From positions 5,890,001 to 5,954,000 of the forward strand of contig OZ241870.1 in NCBI GenBank assembly GCA_965202875.1: 64,000 nucleotides of DNA. Reading direction: 5' to 3'. Of this stretch, positions 35,848 to 44,062 are shown in pieces. The notes under the pieces are model-generated. The model worked only from the letters and a program-made list of their open reading frames with translations. It did no database searches and was not told the origin of the DNA. A program made the translations under genes and the position numbers. Origin of the DNA: HK1 sp965202875 (GTDB lineage: Bacteria > Pseudomonadota > Gammaproteobacteria > HK1). Each line of letters begins with the position of its first letter. The stretch's first letter is position 1.

Positions 35848-36942
35848 CTACCCAGCCTCCTGCCACTCCAGCCTCACTTTGAGGCCGTTGAGATGGGTCC
35901 ATGGAAGGAGCCCCTCATGCTGAAGCATGCCGACGACGATGCCGGGCGCGATTCCCTGCCGTTCGGCGAACGTCCGAACCGCAAGCTTGCTGCGCGGCGA
36001 CGTGGCGATGAACTCTTTCCACTCGCGCCGGGGAACCAGGGTCCTCGACGCCCACTCGTTCGCTTCCTTCTCTTCAAGCTCGGTCCCGCCGCCGTTCAAC
36101 TCATCGACGAAGACGCTCTTCTTGCTGTGAAGCAGGACGTGTGCGGCTTCGTGGAAGAAGCTGAACCAGAGGTGGTCATCCGACTTGTGGCGCGCACTGA
36201 GCTGGATCACCGCCTTCCGGGGCGAGAGCCACCAAGCCGCTCCGCTGAGCGCGGTCCTCGGAAGCGGCCGAACCAGGACAAGCGCGACCCCCGCCCGATT
36301 GCAAAGCTCCGTGGCGCCCTCCAATGCCTCGACAACCGGCCCTCGCGTCAAGCCCCGAACCTGCTGCACCGCCTTCCTGAATCCGGCTTCACGGTAGTTC
36401 GCGCAATCCTGGAGTTCGGCTTCACGCTCGCCCAGCCGAAGCCAGGTCGCCAGCGCTGCCTCGTCACTCCTGAAACTTGGCGAATGCCGATAGGCGACGT
36501 TCGCAATGGCATGGCGGGCGGTCCAGGCATCCATCGAGCCGACGCCAAAGAACGAAAGCAGCTTCGTGACGGCATCCGCTTCGGATTCCGGCCGCTCGAA
36601 GACTCCCCGTTTCACCAGCTCGGCAACCGGAAAGCCTTTCGCCCAATCGGCTGACGCGGCCGCCGCTTCCGCCTCGCTCTCCCGGGCACGATGGAGCCGG
36701 TAGTCGGACTCGATACCCAACCAGATGCCGGCGTCCACCCCCAGAACCTTCTCGAACTGGAGCGCGGTCTCCGGTTCCAGCGGCGCCTTCCCCGCGATGA
36801 TCTCGCTGATGAGCTTGGACGAGCGCCCGCACCGACGCGCGAACTCCGCATGAGAGATGCCCTGCACCTCCAGACGTTCCCCGAGGACCCATCCCGGAGG
36901 AACCGCATAGTCCGGCCGGTACTGATTGATTGCACGCGCCAT
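35848..36942 (-). CDS. HigA-like antitoxin with ImmA/IrrE metallopeptidase domain
   Basis: A 364-residue fusion. Residues 25-80 are an XRE helix-turn-helix of the HigA class (GISHAEFARRCGRSSKLISE, then PLEPETALQFEKVLGV). The C-terminal half is an IrrE-type zinc peptidase domain with FHEAAHVLLHSKKSVF near residue 265 (H-E-x-x-H) and the downstream acidic helix LEEKEANEWASRTLVP. It would repress the operon and neutralise the HigB-like toxin encoded 14 bases upstream (36957-37292). Complete and apparently functional. A broken second copy flanks the ISAs1 element. Confidence 0.85.
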   Translation of the reverse strand: MARAINQYRPDYAVPPGWVLGERLEVQGISHAEFARRCGRSSKLISEIIAGKAPLEPETALQFEKVLGVDAGIWLGIESDYRLHRARESEAEAAAASADWAKGFPVAELVKRGVFERPESEADAVTKLLSFFGVGSMDAWTARHAIANVAYRHSPSFRSDEAALATWLRLGEREAELQDCANYREAGFRKAVQQVRGLTRGPVVEALEGATELCNRAGVALVLVRPLPRTALSGAAWWLSPRKAVIQLSARHKSDDHLWFSFFHEAAHVLLHSKKSVFVDELNGGGTELEEKEANEWASRTLVPRREWKEFIATSPRSKLAVRTFAERQGIAPGIVVGMLQHEGLLPWTHLNGLKVRLEWQEAG

Positions 36943-36956
36943 CTTCGTCTCCCTGG

Positions 36957-37292
36957 TCAGTGATAGTCGATCACTTCGACGATCACGATCGCGGTCACCT
37001 GCCCGGCATCGACCCCTCCGTCCTCCGTGCGCGGAAGCGGCGCGTGATCGGGCTCGAAAACGAGCCGATGCGGATGAACGAGGTCCACCGCGTACCGGCC
37101 GTCCCGGTCGCCACGTAGCCGGTGGGTCCTCTCCGGCCGTGAAGTCGGCGCCAACGCCAGATTTCGGGCCGCCCGCAGAACCGCGAGCCGAATCATGATC
37201 ACCCTGGCCATCCGCGCCCCGTAGGCCCGCTGCAGAGCGACCGCAGAGTTGAAGGTCTTCTCGAGCTTGCGGGTCCGGAACGCGATGTCCAA
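36957..37292 (-). CDS. higB: HigB-like RelE/ParE-superfamily toxin
   Basis: A 111-residue protein that precedes its antitoxin, as in higBA. It opens MDIAFRTRKLEKTFNSAVAL and includes the conserved LVFEPDHAPLP and the terminal strand AIVIVEVIDYH typical of HigB ends. The central insertion LAPTSRPERTHRLRGDRDGR contains the usual basic mRNA-contacting residues. HigB toxins cleave ribosome-bound mRNA. A palindromic operator candidate lies just upstream at 37309-37325. Confidence 0.8.
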   Translation of the reverse strand: MDIAFRTRKLEKTFNSAVALQRAYGARMARVIMIRLAVLRAARNLALAPTSRPERTHRLRGDRDGRYAVDLVHPHRLVFEPDHAPLPRTEDGGVDAGQVTAIVIVEVIDYH

Positions 37293-37308
37293 TGGCTGTC
37301 TCTTTTTC

Positions 37309-37325
37309 GTTACGTCACAGGTAAC
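37309..37325. promoter_or_regulatory. Palindromic operator candidate of higBA
   Basis: GTTAC, seven bases, GTAAC form an inverted repeat 17 bases before the higB start, the position where HigA-type repressors bind. Reading towards higB, the upstream bases include CTATTCCGATAAACTG, a possible AT-richer promoter. Confidence 0.45.
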
Positions 37326-37329
37326 AGTT

Positions 37330-37917
37330 TATCGGAATAGACAGAGGCCGGCAATCGTCCGCGGGGGGCGAGTGTCCGCCGGGCCGTGGCGTGGACAGGG
37401 CGGCGCCAGCGACGGCGCGAACAACGGTGTGTGCTGCGGCGGTTGACCAACGCCGGGCGCGTGGGTCGTCATGGTGTCCTGTGGCCGATGGACGAGATGC
37501 TTCACGTCGCCGTTGCGTCCGTCCGGCAGCCGCATGACGGGCTCGACGCCATCGGTACCCATCCGGGATGCCGGCTGCCGAGAGGGGAGGTTCGGGCACG
37601 ATTGGCACGTTACGCGGCCCTGACGGCAGACATGGGCAAGTAGAACCTCGACGACAGCCAGTCGGTGTCAGTGGCTCCCGAAAGCGCGCATAATCCGTGG
37701 TGGTGCGGGAGCCGGGGCACGAACGGAACACGAGGCGGCCGGTGTCGCGCCGCCGGGCTGCGCAGATCGCCTCGATATGTCTGAAAGGGTCGCGATGGTG
37801 GCCGGGGGATCGGCAAGCTGGGCCGGTCGATCTCCGAACGGTTGACGCAGCAGGGATGCAGGGTTGCGGCGCTCGATCCCCTCCCGTCGGTGTTGATGGA
37901 TCCGAGGTGGGTAGTCG
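37330..37917. other. Gap without a supported gene
   Basis: No frame here has convincing coding features. Around 37733-37800 the minus strand resembles the last codons of the receiver-like gene at 49400-49984 (CAARRRDTGR against YAARRHDTGR), so at least part is shuffled debris. The last 60 bases hold the ribosome binding site (GAGGTGGG) of vapB. Confidence 0.4.
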
Positions 37918-38172
37918 ATGTCCAAACGAACGACGCTGTTGCTTGATGACGACACCTTGGCGGCGGCGCAGGCCCTTGCCCTGCAATACGACTGCTCGAC
38001 TGCCGAGGCCGTCCGCCGGGCGGTGGTTCGCCATCGCGAAGCCGTGCTCGGTCTTCCGGAAGATCGGCGGCAGGAACGAGTCCGCCTCCTCAAGCGCTTG
38101 TTCGATCTCTTCGAAGGCCACGACGCGGAGGAAGAGGTGCGACGGCTCAAGGAGCAGGACGAGGGATTCTGA
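37918..38172 (+). CDS. VapB-like antitoxin
   Basis: An 84-residue antitoxin. The N-terminal MSKRTTLLLDDDTLAAAQAL is a ribbon-helix-helix-type DNA-binding unit. The rest is a charged helix (EDRRQERVRLLKRLFDLFEG) that would wrap the toxin. The stop overlaps the toxin start by one base (TGATG at 38170-38174). The antitoxin is intact although its toxin is frameshifted. Confidence 0.7.
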   Translation: MSKRTTLLLDDDTLAAAQALALQYDCSTAEAVRRAVVRHREAVLGLPEDRRQERVRLLKRLFDLFEGHDAEEEVRRLKEQDEGF

Positions 38173-38560
38173 TGGCCGTGCACGTTGACACGGATTTCCT
38201 CGTCCACGCGCTCAGTGGATCGGGTTCGGATAGACGATGGCTGCTGGAAATCGCGGAATCCGGGCACTTGATCGAGATGAGCGCCGTGGCGTGGTACGAG
38301 TTCTCGCGCGGTCCCCGAACACCGGAACAACTGGCTACGGCTCGATCGTTTTTCACTACCGACGGCATTGTTCCGAGCAGATCGCCGCAACTGCCGCGGA
38401 GATCTTTCGTCAGCTCGGCTCGCCGCGCCGTCGCGCTGCGGACATCGTGATTGGTGTGACGGCTGCTTTCCGAAACGCGACGTTGCTCACGCGAAACGCG
38501 AGCGACTTCGCAGGGATCCCGGGCCTGCATGTAGAGGATCGCCAGACGGCTGGACGATGA
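38172..38560 (+). pseudogene. PIN-domain (VapC) toxin with one frameshift
   Basis: The first frame opens MAVHVDTDFLVHALSGSGSD with the first catalytic aspartate and has SAVAWYEFSRGPRTPEQ. A frame change near 38370 restores EQIAATAAEIFRQLG, RRRAADIVIGVTAA (second aspartate) and TLLTRNASDFAGIPGL. Together they make a full-length 130-residue PIN nuclease. The shift should abolish the toxin while leaving the VapB-like antitoxin upstream. Confidence 0.7.
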
Positions 38561-38562
38561 TT

Positions 38563-38628
38563 CGGCAGCTTCGCCGCGACACACCCTTCGATCTTCTCCA
38601 TCAAGCTCCCGATCCCCTCCGTCGCGCC
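38563..38628 (-). pseudogene. Fragment of the PIN toxin gene at 49004-49400
   Basis: On the minus strand this piece reads EGIGSLMEKIEGCVAAKLP, matching EGIGSLMEKIEERVTAKLP of the pseudogene at 49004-49400, with clear nucleotide identity over about 65 bases. It has neither start nor catalytic residues. Confidence 0.65.
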
Positions 38629-38629
38629 C

Positions 38630-38758
38630 CTCAACGTTCGGTGGAGGATCTGCTTCCGCTGGACCGAGGAAGGGCCGTGCGACGTGGAGATCGTGTTACC
38701 ACCGAGAGGGGACGACGATGAACGCGGGGAACGGGATGAGGCCGGTGCATCCGGGTGA
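38630..38758 (+). pseudogene. 3' remnant of a higB toxin gene
   Basis: The frame from 38630 reads LNVRWRICFRWTEEGPCDVE, the usual end of HigB toxins, and then runs past the start of the intact higA at 38718 to a stop at 38758. The 5' two-thirds of the toxin has been replaced by the PIN fragment. Confidence 0.65.
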
Positions 38759-39023
38759 GATCTTGCGCGAGGAGATCGAGACGATCGGGCTTTCGGCCAA
38801 TGCGCTATCGAAAGCGCTGGGCGTGCCGGTGAACCGGATCACGATGATCCTGAACGGCCAGCGTGGGGTGAGCGCGGATACGGCGCTCCGGCTGGCTCGA
38901 TATTTCGGGACGACACCACAGCTTTGGCTGAACCTGCAAAAGACCTGGGAGCTTCGCCGGGCAGAGATCGAGAAGGGTTGCGAGATCGCCGAACGAGTGA
39001 GACTTCGGCCGTCGGCGGCATAG
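38718..39023 (+). CDS. higA: HigA-type antitoxin (toxin lost)
   Basis: A 101-residue HigA. MRPVHPGEILREEIETIGLS is the canonical start, and SANALSKALGVPVNRITMIL with GVSADTALRLARYFG is the helix-turn-helix. It is complete and has a GAGGGGACGACG ribosome binding region, but only a C-terminal scrap of the toxin remains upstream. It could still repress its promoter or cross-neutralise other HigB proteins. Confidence 0.85.
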   Translation: MNAGNGMRPVHPGEILREEIETIGLSANALSKALGVPVNRITMILNGQRGVSADTALRLARYFGTTPQLWLNLQKTWELRRAEIEKGCEIAERVRLRPSAA

Positions 39024-39161
39024 CTACGTGAGGAACGCACGTTCACCCGCGAGTCCACGCTGACGAGCAGCGAAGTGCTGCGCAGCATGCAGGTGGCGCG
39101 GGACGTCGGATACCGGGTGATTCTCGTAAAGCAGCCTGAAACCTCGCAGGATCTCGTTTTG
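39024..39161 (+). pseudogene. Internal fragment of a zeta-toxin-like kinase gene
   Basis: Directly after higA the frame reads LREERTFTRESTLTSSEVLR and ARDVGYRVILV, a pattern of zeta-toxin/AAA_33-type kinases (ETTL...GY.V.L). The P-loop part is absent here. A matching N-terminal P-loop scrap is found at 51742-51840. Neither is functional alone. Confidence 0.5.
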
Positions 39162-39199
39162 GAGAGGCATACGACGGACGACCGATGCGGATATCCTTC

Positions 39200-39595
39200 T
39201 TACTTTCGGATCATGAAAGGATGCTCCTGCATATCCTCGAAGTCTATTATCGATTCGTTCATACAATCTCTCGGATCGGGGAAACGTCTTCGCAGGAGTC
39301 TTTCCAGCTCGGAACGGAATGCATCGAGGAAGGAGTCGCGATCCACCACCGCGGCCACTGCATCTGTTTCTTCGTCCCAAGGCTCGATCACACGGACGAA
39401 GAGTCGAGCAGGGCCGGAAGCATGAGCGATCATTGTCGTCACAAGACCTTCATCGTCCAATTCGATCGCGATGGGGAGCTCTCCCCTTGAGACCGTTTGC
39501 AGCCATTCGAGCAGCGCCGGAAGCTGGTGTTGGCCGTCTTCGGAAAAGGGAATATCGACGGTGCGGTTTCCGAAAGAAACGTACCAACATTCCAT
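39200..39595 (-). CDS. Hypothetical protein, possible partner of the 39439-40518 gene
   Basis: A 131-residue acidic protein from ATG 39595 (MECWYVSFGNRTVDIPFSED). It has LLEWLQTVSRGELPIAIELD, VRVIEPWDEETDAVAAVVDR and a charged helix, LDAFRSELERLLRRRFPDPR, but I recognise no family. It starts inside the 3' end of the larger upstream gene on the same strand, so the two are probably co-translated. Acidity and size would suit an antitoxin, immunity or inhibitor protein; this is only a guess. Confidence 0.45.
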   Translation of the reverse strand: MECWYVSFGNRTVDIPFSEDGQHQLPALLEWLQTVSRGELPIAIELDDEGLVTTMIAHASGPARLFVRVIEPWDEETDAVAAVVDRDSFLDAFRSELERLLRRRFPDPRDCMNESIIDFEDMQEHPFMIRK

Positions 39596-40518
39596 GTGCC
39601 CCTCGTCTCGTCCCATACGCACTTCGACAGCAGAGCAAACGTCGGTGGAGTACGGTGCGCCGGCAGGCGCCGGATAGTCGTCAGGACGAAACAGGCTCTT
39701 CCGCGCCAGCCTTCTTCCGGAGCCTCGACCGTTGGAGGCTCGACGCGCTCAAGCAGCAGCCCATACCAGTGCCGGAGCCTCGGGTAAGGGGCGGGCACGA
39801 ATACCCGAACGGTGAGCCCCTCCAACCTCTGGACGCGCCCGATGTCCCCGTTCTCCAAACGTACCCAGTCCCCGCGACGCAAGTTCAGGAAACGCTTGGC
39901 TACGACGTCCTCCACGACACGCCTTATTCCGTGTAATGCATCGATGAATCGATGTTTTCTGGAAATGCTCTCCTCAAGTAACGTTCTATCCACGATGGGC
40001 CGATAGCCGGTGAGGGCGGGGAGCTCCACTTCCCGAACCGCTTGTTCGGCCGCTTCGGCCTCCTCCCACGCCGTCACCATGAGATCGGACTTGGGTGCGC
40101 GCTGGAACGCTTCCAGACGCTCTCGCACGACGTTCCGGGCGAGGTAGCGTTCCAGGGGCGGAAGCTCGACCCCTGCTTCGTCCAGCCAGAGCCACGCTTC
40201 CGCGAATCGGGCCTTCGCCTGCACGGCAGACCAGATCCCCCGCTCGACTTTGCGGAAGCCCAGCTTGCGCTCTGCGCTGTTGATGTGCCCGTCCGCCTTG
40301 CGCAGCCGCTCCATCACGACCTCGGGCAGAGTCACGAGCGACGGTGAAGCTTTCCCGTCCGTCCTGACCGACATTCCTGTCGAGACCCGGCCAACTTTAC
40401 GGATGGCGCCTTTGTCGGTGACGACCACAGCCGGTCCTCCCTCGAGCTCATGGGACGGACCGACGTATACCACTCTTTTCGGCGGCACGCCCTCCGCCGG
40501 ATGGTCCGTGAACCACAC
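39439..40518 (-). CDS. Hypothetical protein with KOW/SH3-like segment
   Basis: A 359-residue frame from GTG 40518. About the first 270 residues look like a genuine protein: VVVTDKGAIRKVGRVSTGMS, PEVVMERLRKADGHINSAER, LERYLARNVVRERLEAFQRA, and near residue 240 RRGDWVRLENGDIGRVQRLE, which resembles a small beta-barrel of the KOW/SH3 kind. The last 60 or so residues, which overlap the next gene, are low quality and probably result from a frameshift or lost stop near 39690. I do not recognise the family. The surroundings (TA genes on both sides) suggest a conflict function. Confidence 0.45.
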   Translation of the reverse strand: MWFTDHPAEGVPPKRVVYVGPSHELEGGPAVVVTDKGAIRKVGRVSTGMSVRTDGKASPSLVTLPEVVMERLRKADGHINSAERKLGFRKVERGIWSAVQAKARFAEAWLWLDEAGVELPPLERYLARNVVRERLEAFQRAPKSDLMVTAWEEAEAAEQAVREVELPALTGYRPIVDRTLLEESISRKHRFIDALHGIRRVVEDVVAKRFLNLRRGDWVRLENGDIGRVQRLEGLTVRVFVPAPYPRLRHWYGLLLERVEPPTVEAPEEGWRGRACFVLTTIRRLPAHRTPPTFALLSKCVWDETRGTWNVGTFLSETAPSIFPFPKTANTSFRRCSNGCKRSQGESSPSRSNWTMKVL

Positions 40519-40892
40519 GCCGCCCCTGCCGTCCCTTTCCTCTCCCTTCCGGAGTCAGCCGCAGCACCAATCGCCACAAGTGCGCACCATGGACATCGCC
40601 CTGCACGGGACATCGCCCTGCACGCGACGCAGGCGGCAGTGTGCCACGCGCTCAGGCGGCCGGCCGGGCTCCGGACGGGTGAGGCTCAAAGCAGCTTGGC
40701 GGCAACGATGGCAAAGGTGGCGCGGACGATCCGATCCGTGAACGTGGTGTGACCGCTCACCCGGCGATTCGCGAGATTCACCCTGAAGTGTGTGTCTGGT
40801 CGCTCACCGGCGCTGCCACCGCAGGCCTTCGCCGTGCCGCGCCGGGCGGGCGGATAGCCGGGGGGAGACCCCATCCGACCCGGGTGAACCGT
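40519..40892. other. Gap without a supported gene
   Basis: This stretch separates two minus-strand units and probably contains the promoter of the 40518 gene and the 3' side of the FitAB module. Open frames across it are shadows with biased composition. A small repeat, GACATCGCCCTGCACG, occurs twice at about 40589 and 40606. Confidence 0.4.
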
Positions 40893-41333
40893 TCATGCGC
40901 CCCGCCACGGATCGATCACGTCAACGCCGGTTCCGCAGAAATCGCGGATGTTCCGTGTCGCCACCGCCATCCCGCGCGAAACCGCGATCGCCGCAATCTG
41001 GCAGTCCGACTGCGAGATCGGACGCCCGGCGGCGCGGCGCGCGGCTGCGATGTCCGCAAACGCACGCGCCGCGCCGCTGTCGAACGGCAGAACCCGGCCC
41101 GCGAACAAACCGTCCAGAGTTCGTTCGGCGGCGTCTGCAAGCACCCGGCGGCGTGCGCCCTCGGGCAAGACAGCGATGCCGGTGCGGACCTCCGCCTCCG
41201 TCACCGCGGACACGAACAACTGCCGGGCCGGCAGATCGTCCATCCAAGCGAGAACCTCCGCGCTCGGGGCGGCGAGCATCAGTTCAGACACCACGTTCGT
41301 ATCGAGCAACACCATCGCCAGGCGCCACTTCAA
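40893..41333 (-). CDS. PIN-domain toxin, FitB/VapC type
   Basis: A 146-residue PIN ribonuclease (140 if the MVLLDTNVVSEL start at 41315 is used). The acidic centre is LLDTN, EAEVRTG near residue 65, PISQSDCQIAAIA near 110 and TRNIRDF near 130, all present. Opening at 41333 overlaps the FitA stop (ATGA), as usual in the pair. Free toxin cleaves RNA; FitA binds it and represses the operon. Both genes are intact. Confidence 0.88.
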   Translation of the reverse strand: MKWRLAMVLLDTNVVSELMLAAPSAEVLAWMDDLPARQLFVSAVTEAEVRTGIAVLPEGARRRVLADAAERTLDGLFAGRVLPFDSGAARAFADIAAARRAAGRPISQSDCQIAAIAVSRGMAVATRNIRDFCGTGVDVIDPWRGA

Positions 41334-41575
41334 TCGAAGCGGAGCGGTTCGCGCATCGGCTCGCGTGGCGGCAACTCCAGCTCGACGCCGCCGAGTGGCT
41401 TGAACAGCTCGTGGATCGCCGTGCCCAAGCCTTTCTCCGGTACGCTCTCCCGGCTGACGGCCTCGCGCATGATCAGCCGCGCTTCCTCTTCCATGGAACG
41501 GCCGTTGCCCGCCGCACGCACGCGCAACCGGACCTTCACGTCGTCGTCGAGATTACGGATGGTGATGCTCGCCAT
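41330..41575 (-). CDS. FitA-like ribbon-helix-helix antitoxin
   Basis: An 81-residue antitoxin from ATG 41575. MASITIRNLDDDVKVRLRVR is the ribbon-helix-helix DNA-binding unit, GRSMEEEARLIMREAV the helix that follows, and the C-terminal VELELPPREPMREPLRFD tail inserts into the toxin. An in-frame start 54 bases upstream adds an atypical N-terminus and is not preferred. Confidence 0.88.
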   Translation of the reverse strand: MASITIRNLDDDVKVRLRVRAAGNGRSMEEEARLIMREAVSRESVPEKGLGTAIHELFKPLGGVELELPPREPMREPLRFD

Positions 41576-41823
41576 GTTCACGCCCTCCGAGGGTCCGGGA
41601 ATCCAACCTACTCGACGATTGCGATGCAATCAAGTCACCTCGCGCACGGCTCGCATACGTCGCCTTGCGCACTCCACCTATGCCTTGATCGAGTCCCCGA
41701 TCCGGCTGGGAATCATGCGTAACCAAGCCGAGCGAAGCGCAATGGTCCCGGCCCTCCAAGGCCGCCGTTTCCCGGAACAGCGCGTACGGACGGACCCTGG
41801 AAGATGGCGCAAGGCGCTGGAGG

Positions 41824-42366
41824 CGGGACGGCGTCCGCCGCTTCCCGAGCCGTGGCAAGACCATCGTCTTCGCGACGAGGACGGCAGGATCGTGCGTACG
41901 GAGGCGCACGAGGCCCGGGCGGCGGAGCTCGGATTGCACGGCGAGGCTTGGCTCTGCACCTCGAACGGGTGGACGCCGACACCAAGGGCGACCTGTTCGA
42001 ACACGTGCTGCGCCAGATCCGGCAGGCGGGCGAGCTGGGGCAGTTCCGCACCCCGCGCCACGTCTTCCGGGCCATGGTCCGGCTCGTGGACCCCCGCCTG
42101 GGCGAGACCGTCTACGACCCGGCGGCGGGCACGGCGGGGTTCCTGGTCGGCGCCTACGACCACATCCGGCTCGCGAACTCGTCGCCGGACGGCATCGAGG
42201 AGGTCGAGGCGGACGGCCAGACTATCCGCCGCGGCCTCGGCGACCTGCTCGGTCGCGATGCGGTGCGCCGGCTGCACGAGGCGACCTTCTTCGGCAACGA
42301 CGTGGACCCGCAGATGGTCCGCCTCGCCACCAAACCTGACCCTGCGCGGCCTGGACCGGGTGCGCA
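41824..42366 (+). pseudogene. Chimeric scrap: two hsdR pieces joined to an hsdM piece
   Basis: Three near-identical blocks are fused. 41824-41874 matches hsdR 53134-53184; 41874-41952 matches hsdR 53689-53767; and 41954-42366 matches hsdM 45287-45701, which includes the DPAAGTAGFL motif. A 2-bp deletion at about 42333 and single substitutions distinguish the hsdM block. The order and spacing differ from the donor genes. It has no start signal and cannot encode either subunit. Confidence 0.9.
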
Positions 42367-42600
42367 TCGAGCACCTGCACATCCAGGCAGCCAAAACCGC
42401 CGCAGCCGCTACAGCCTCTCTCATGACCCGGTCAGCCCCCGCGGACAGTGACCGGATCAAAGCCGATGTGGTGTATCGTTTCAGGGTGATCCGGGCAGGG
42501 TCGAGGTCGTAGTGGACGCCACGCGGGCACGACAGGGACCTGGGAGGTCCGACGACCGCAATCGAGCGGCGGATGCCGGCGAGACAGGGGTAACGGGTTG

Positions 42601-43368
42601 ATGGACGGATGCAGCTTGGGTGACTGGTACGCGGAGGAGCTGCGGCTCTCCGTGTTCCTGAGCGACGCGATTGACCCGGCACGGGCGCACTTCTGGGAAC
42701 CGCTGCTCGGACACGCGCCGGACGAAGTGTACAACCGGCCACGGGAGCAGCGGGTCAGGGAGGAAGGGCCGTTTCTGAACGGCCGGCTTCGCGTCGAAGT
42801 GAGTATCAATCGAATCGATTGGAGGTTGCTCCCTGGTCCCGGCATCGGCCACCACCGTGATCTGCCGCCCGTGGTGGGGTCGTATGAGGTTCTGGAAAAA
42901 GACTTTCGGGCTCTGATGCTGAAATGGCTCGCCGATTGTCCATCCCTCCACAGGCTCGGGTATGGCAGCGAATTGCTGCTTCCGGCCGGAAGCCTGCCGG
43001 ACGCATACGGAAAGCTCGACGGCCTGCTGCGGGGAGTTGACGTAGAGCCGGAGAATACGCATGACTTCCTCTACCGGATCAACAGGAGACGTACGTCGTC
43101 CTGCGACGTCGAGGGACTGGAAATCAATCGCATTTCCACATGGTCCGCGGTGCAGATCATCGAAACCTTCGTGGATGTATCCGGAGACGGAGAACGGCCG
43201 CCGAAGGTGGCCCGACGGTCGAATCCGGGAGGTATCTGCCGACTGGAGTTCGACATCAACACGATCCCCGAATTCGATCGCACGTTGGACAAGGACGTTG
43301 TGTCGGAAATCTTCAACGAGCTCGTGGACGCCGGCAATGAAATCGCCGTCAAGGGAGACGTTTCGTGA
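42601..43368 (+). CDS. Unknown protein, first gene of a three-gene operon
   Basis: A 255-residue protein from ATG 42601. It begins MDGCSLGDWYAEELRLSVFL and has a regular alternating structure with a C-terminal strand-helix unit CRLEFDINTIPEFDRTLDKD then VSEIFNELVDAGNEIAVKGD. The middle (VGSYEVLEKDFRALMLKWLA, SELLLPAGSLPDAYGKLDGL) resembles TIGR04255-like proteins only in general form. No enzyme motif, membrane segment or helix-turn-helix is visible. Its stop overlaps the next start (GTGA), so the operon is tightly coupled. Intact and with normal codon use. Confidence 0.6.
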   Translation: MDGCSLGDWYAEELRLSVFLSDAIDPARAHFWEPLLGHAPDEVYNRPREQRVREEGPFLNGRLRVEVSINRIDWRLLPGPGIGHHRDLPPVVGSYEVLEKDFRALMLKWLADCPSLHRLGYGSELLLPAGSLPDAYGKLDGLLRGVDVEPENTHDFLYRINRRRTSSCDVEGLEINRISTWSAVQIIETFVDVSGDGERPPKVARRSNPGGICRLEFDINTIPEFDRTLDKDVVSEIFNELVDAGNEIAVKGDVS

Positions 43369-44057
43369 CCAGCATGATTGCCTTGGGCGCCACTGCGCCG
43401 CGGTATACGGACAGCACATTCGGTACGGCCGCGGAACCTTCGAGCCGGACATCGTGCCGGTATCGATTCGTGCGCAACGATTCCACCGGACATGCCGAAC
43501 GGTGGGCGGACGAAGCATTTCGAGATCGAATAGGGAATACCATCATCGAGTTCGTCGATGCCGTGGCCTTGGAGAGGGTGGAGAGGAATGCCGGTTTCGT
43601 TTCCATCAACGAGAGCTCCCCGGATTTCCCCATTCCTCGCCAAGTGGAAGAACAACTGGATCGCCTGTGCCTGGCGGCTCATGACCAGCAGTTCGAAGCC
43701 GGTGTCGAGAGCCGGTTTTCCGAGGACCTTCAGCGGTTGTGTGCCTACCATCCGATCGCGGTTCTGCGATCTCTGAGAAGACGATTGATCCACGGCGGCA
43801 CGAGCCCGGAAGTGTTGTCCGAGATTCTGCAATGGGCTTCGCGTCAGGAAGCGGGCGCCATACGCCCCATTGTCGTCGAGTTGTTGTCAATGGGGCTCCA
43901 TCACACGTCATCCCTGGTGCGTGATGCGGCCGCGACGGCATTGGCTTGTCTGGATGAACGTACCGCCGTCTCCCACCTTCGGCAGGCTCTCGAAAGAGAA
44001 ACGGTGCCGGAGCTTCGAGAGGACCTGGAAGACCTCGTCCGCTCCCTGGAGAGCTGA
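43365..44057 (+). CDS. HEAT-repeat-like protein, second gene of the operon
   Basis: A 230-residue protein read from GTG 43365 (ATG 43374 is possible). The N-terminal half (RYRFVRNDSTGHAERWADEA, IIEFVDAVALERVERNAGFV) is unknown. The C-terminal 100 residues are all-helical with HEAT-like units: HPIAVLRSLRRRLIHGGTSP, SSLVRDAAATALACLDERTA and SHLRQALERETVPELREDLE. HEAT repeats suggest a scaffold or binding role. The next gene starts five bases downstream. Confidence 0.6.
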   Translation: MTSMIALGATAPRYTDSTFGTAAEPSSRTSCRYRFVRNDSTGHAERWADEAFRDRIGNTIIEFVDAVALERVERNAGFVSINESSPDFPIPRQVEEQLDRLCLAAHDQQFEAGVESRFSEDLQRLCAYHPIAVLRSLRRRLIHGGTSPEVLSEILQWASRQEAGAIRPIVVELLSMGLHHTSSLVRDAAATALACLDERTAVSHLRQALERETVPELREDLEDLVRSLES

Positions 44058-44062
44058 TTTTC

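Noticed and set aside
37386..37643. Small plus-strand gene between higB and vapB
   Set aside because: No ribosome binding site, no recognisable motif and biased composition; the region contains shuffled scraps.
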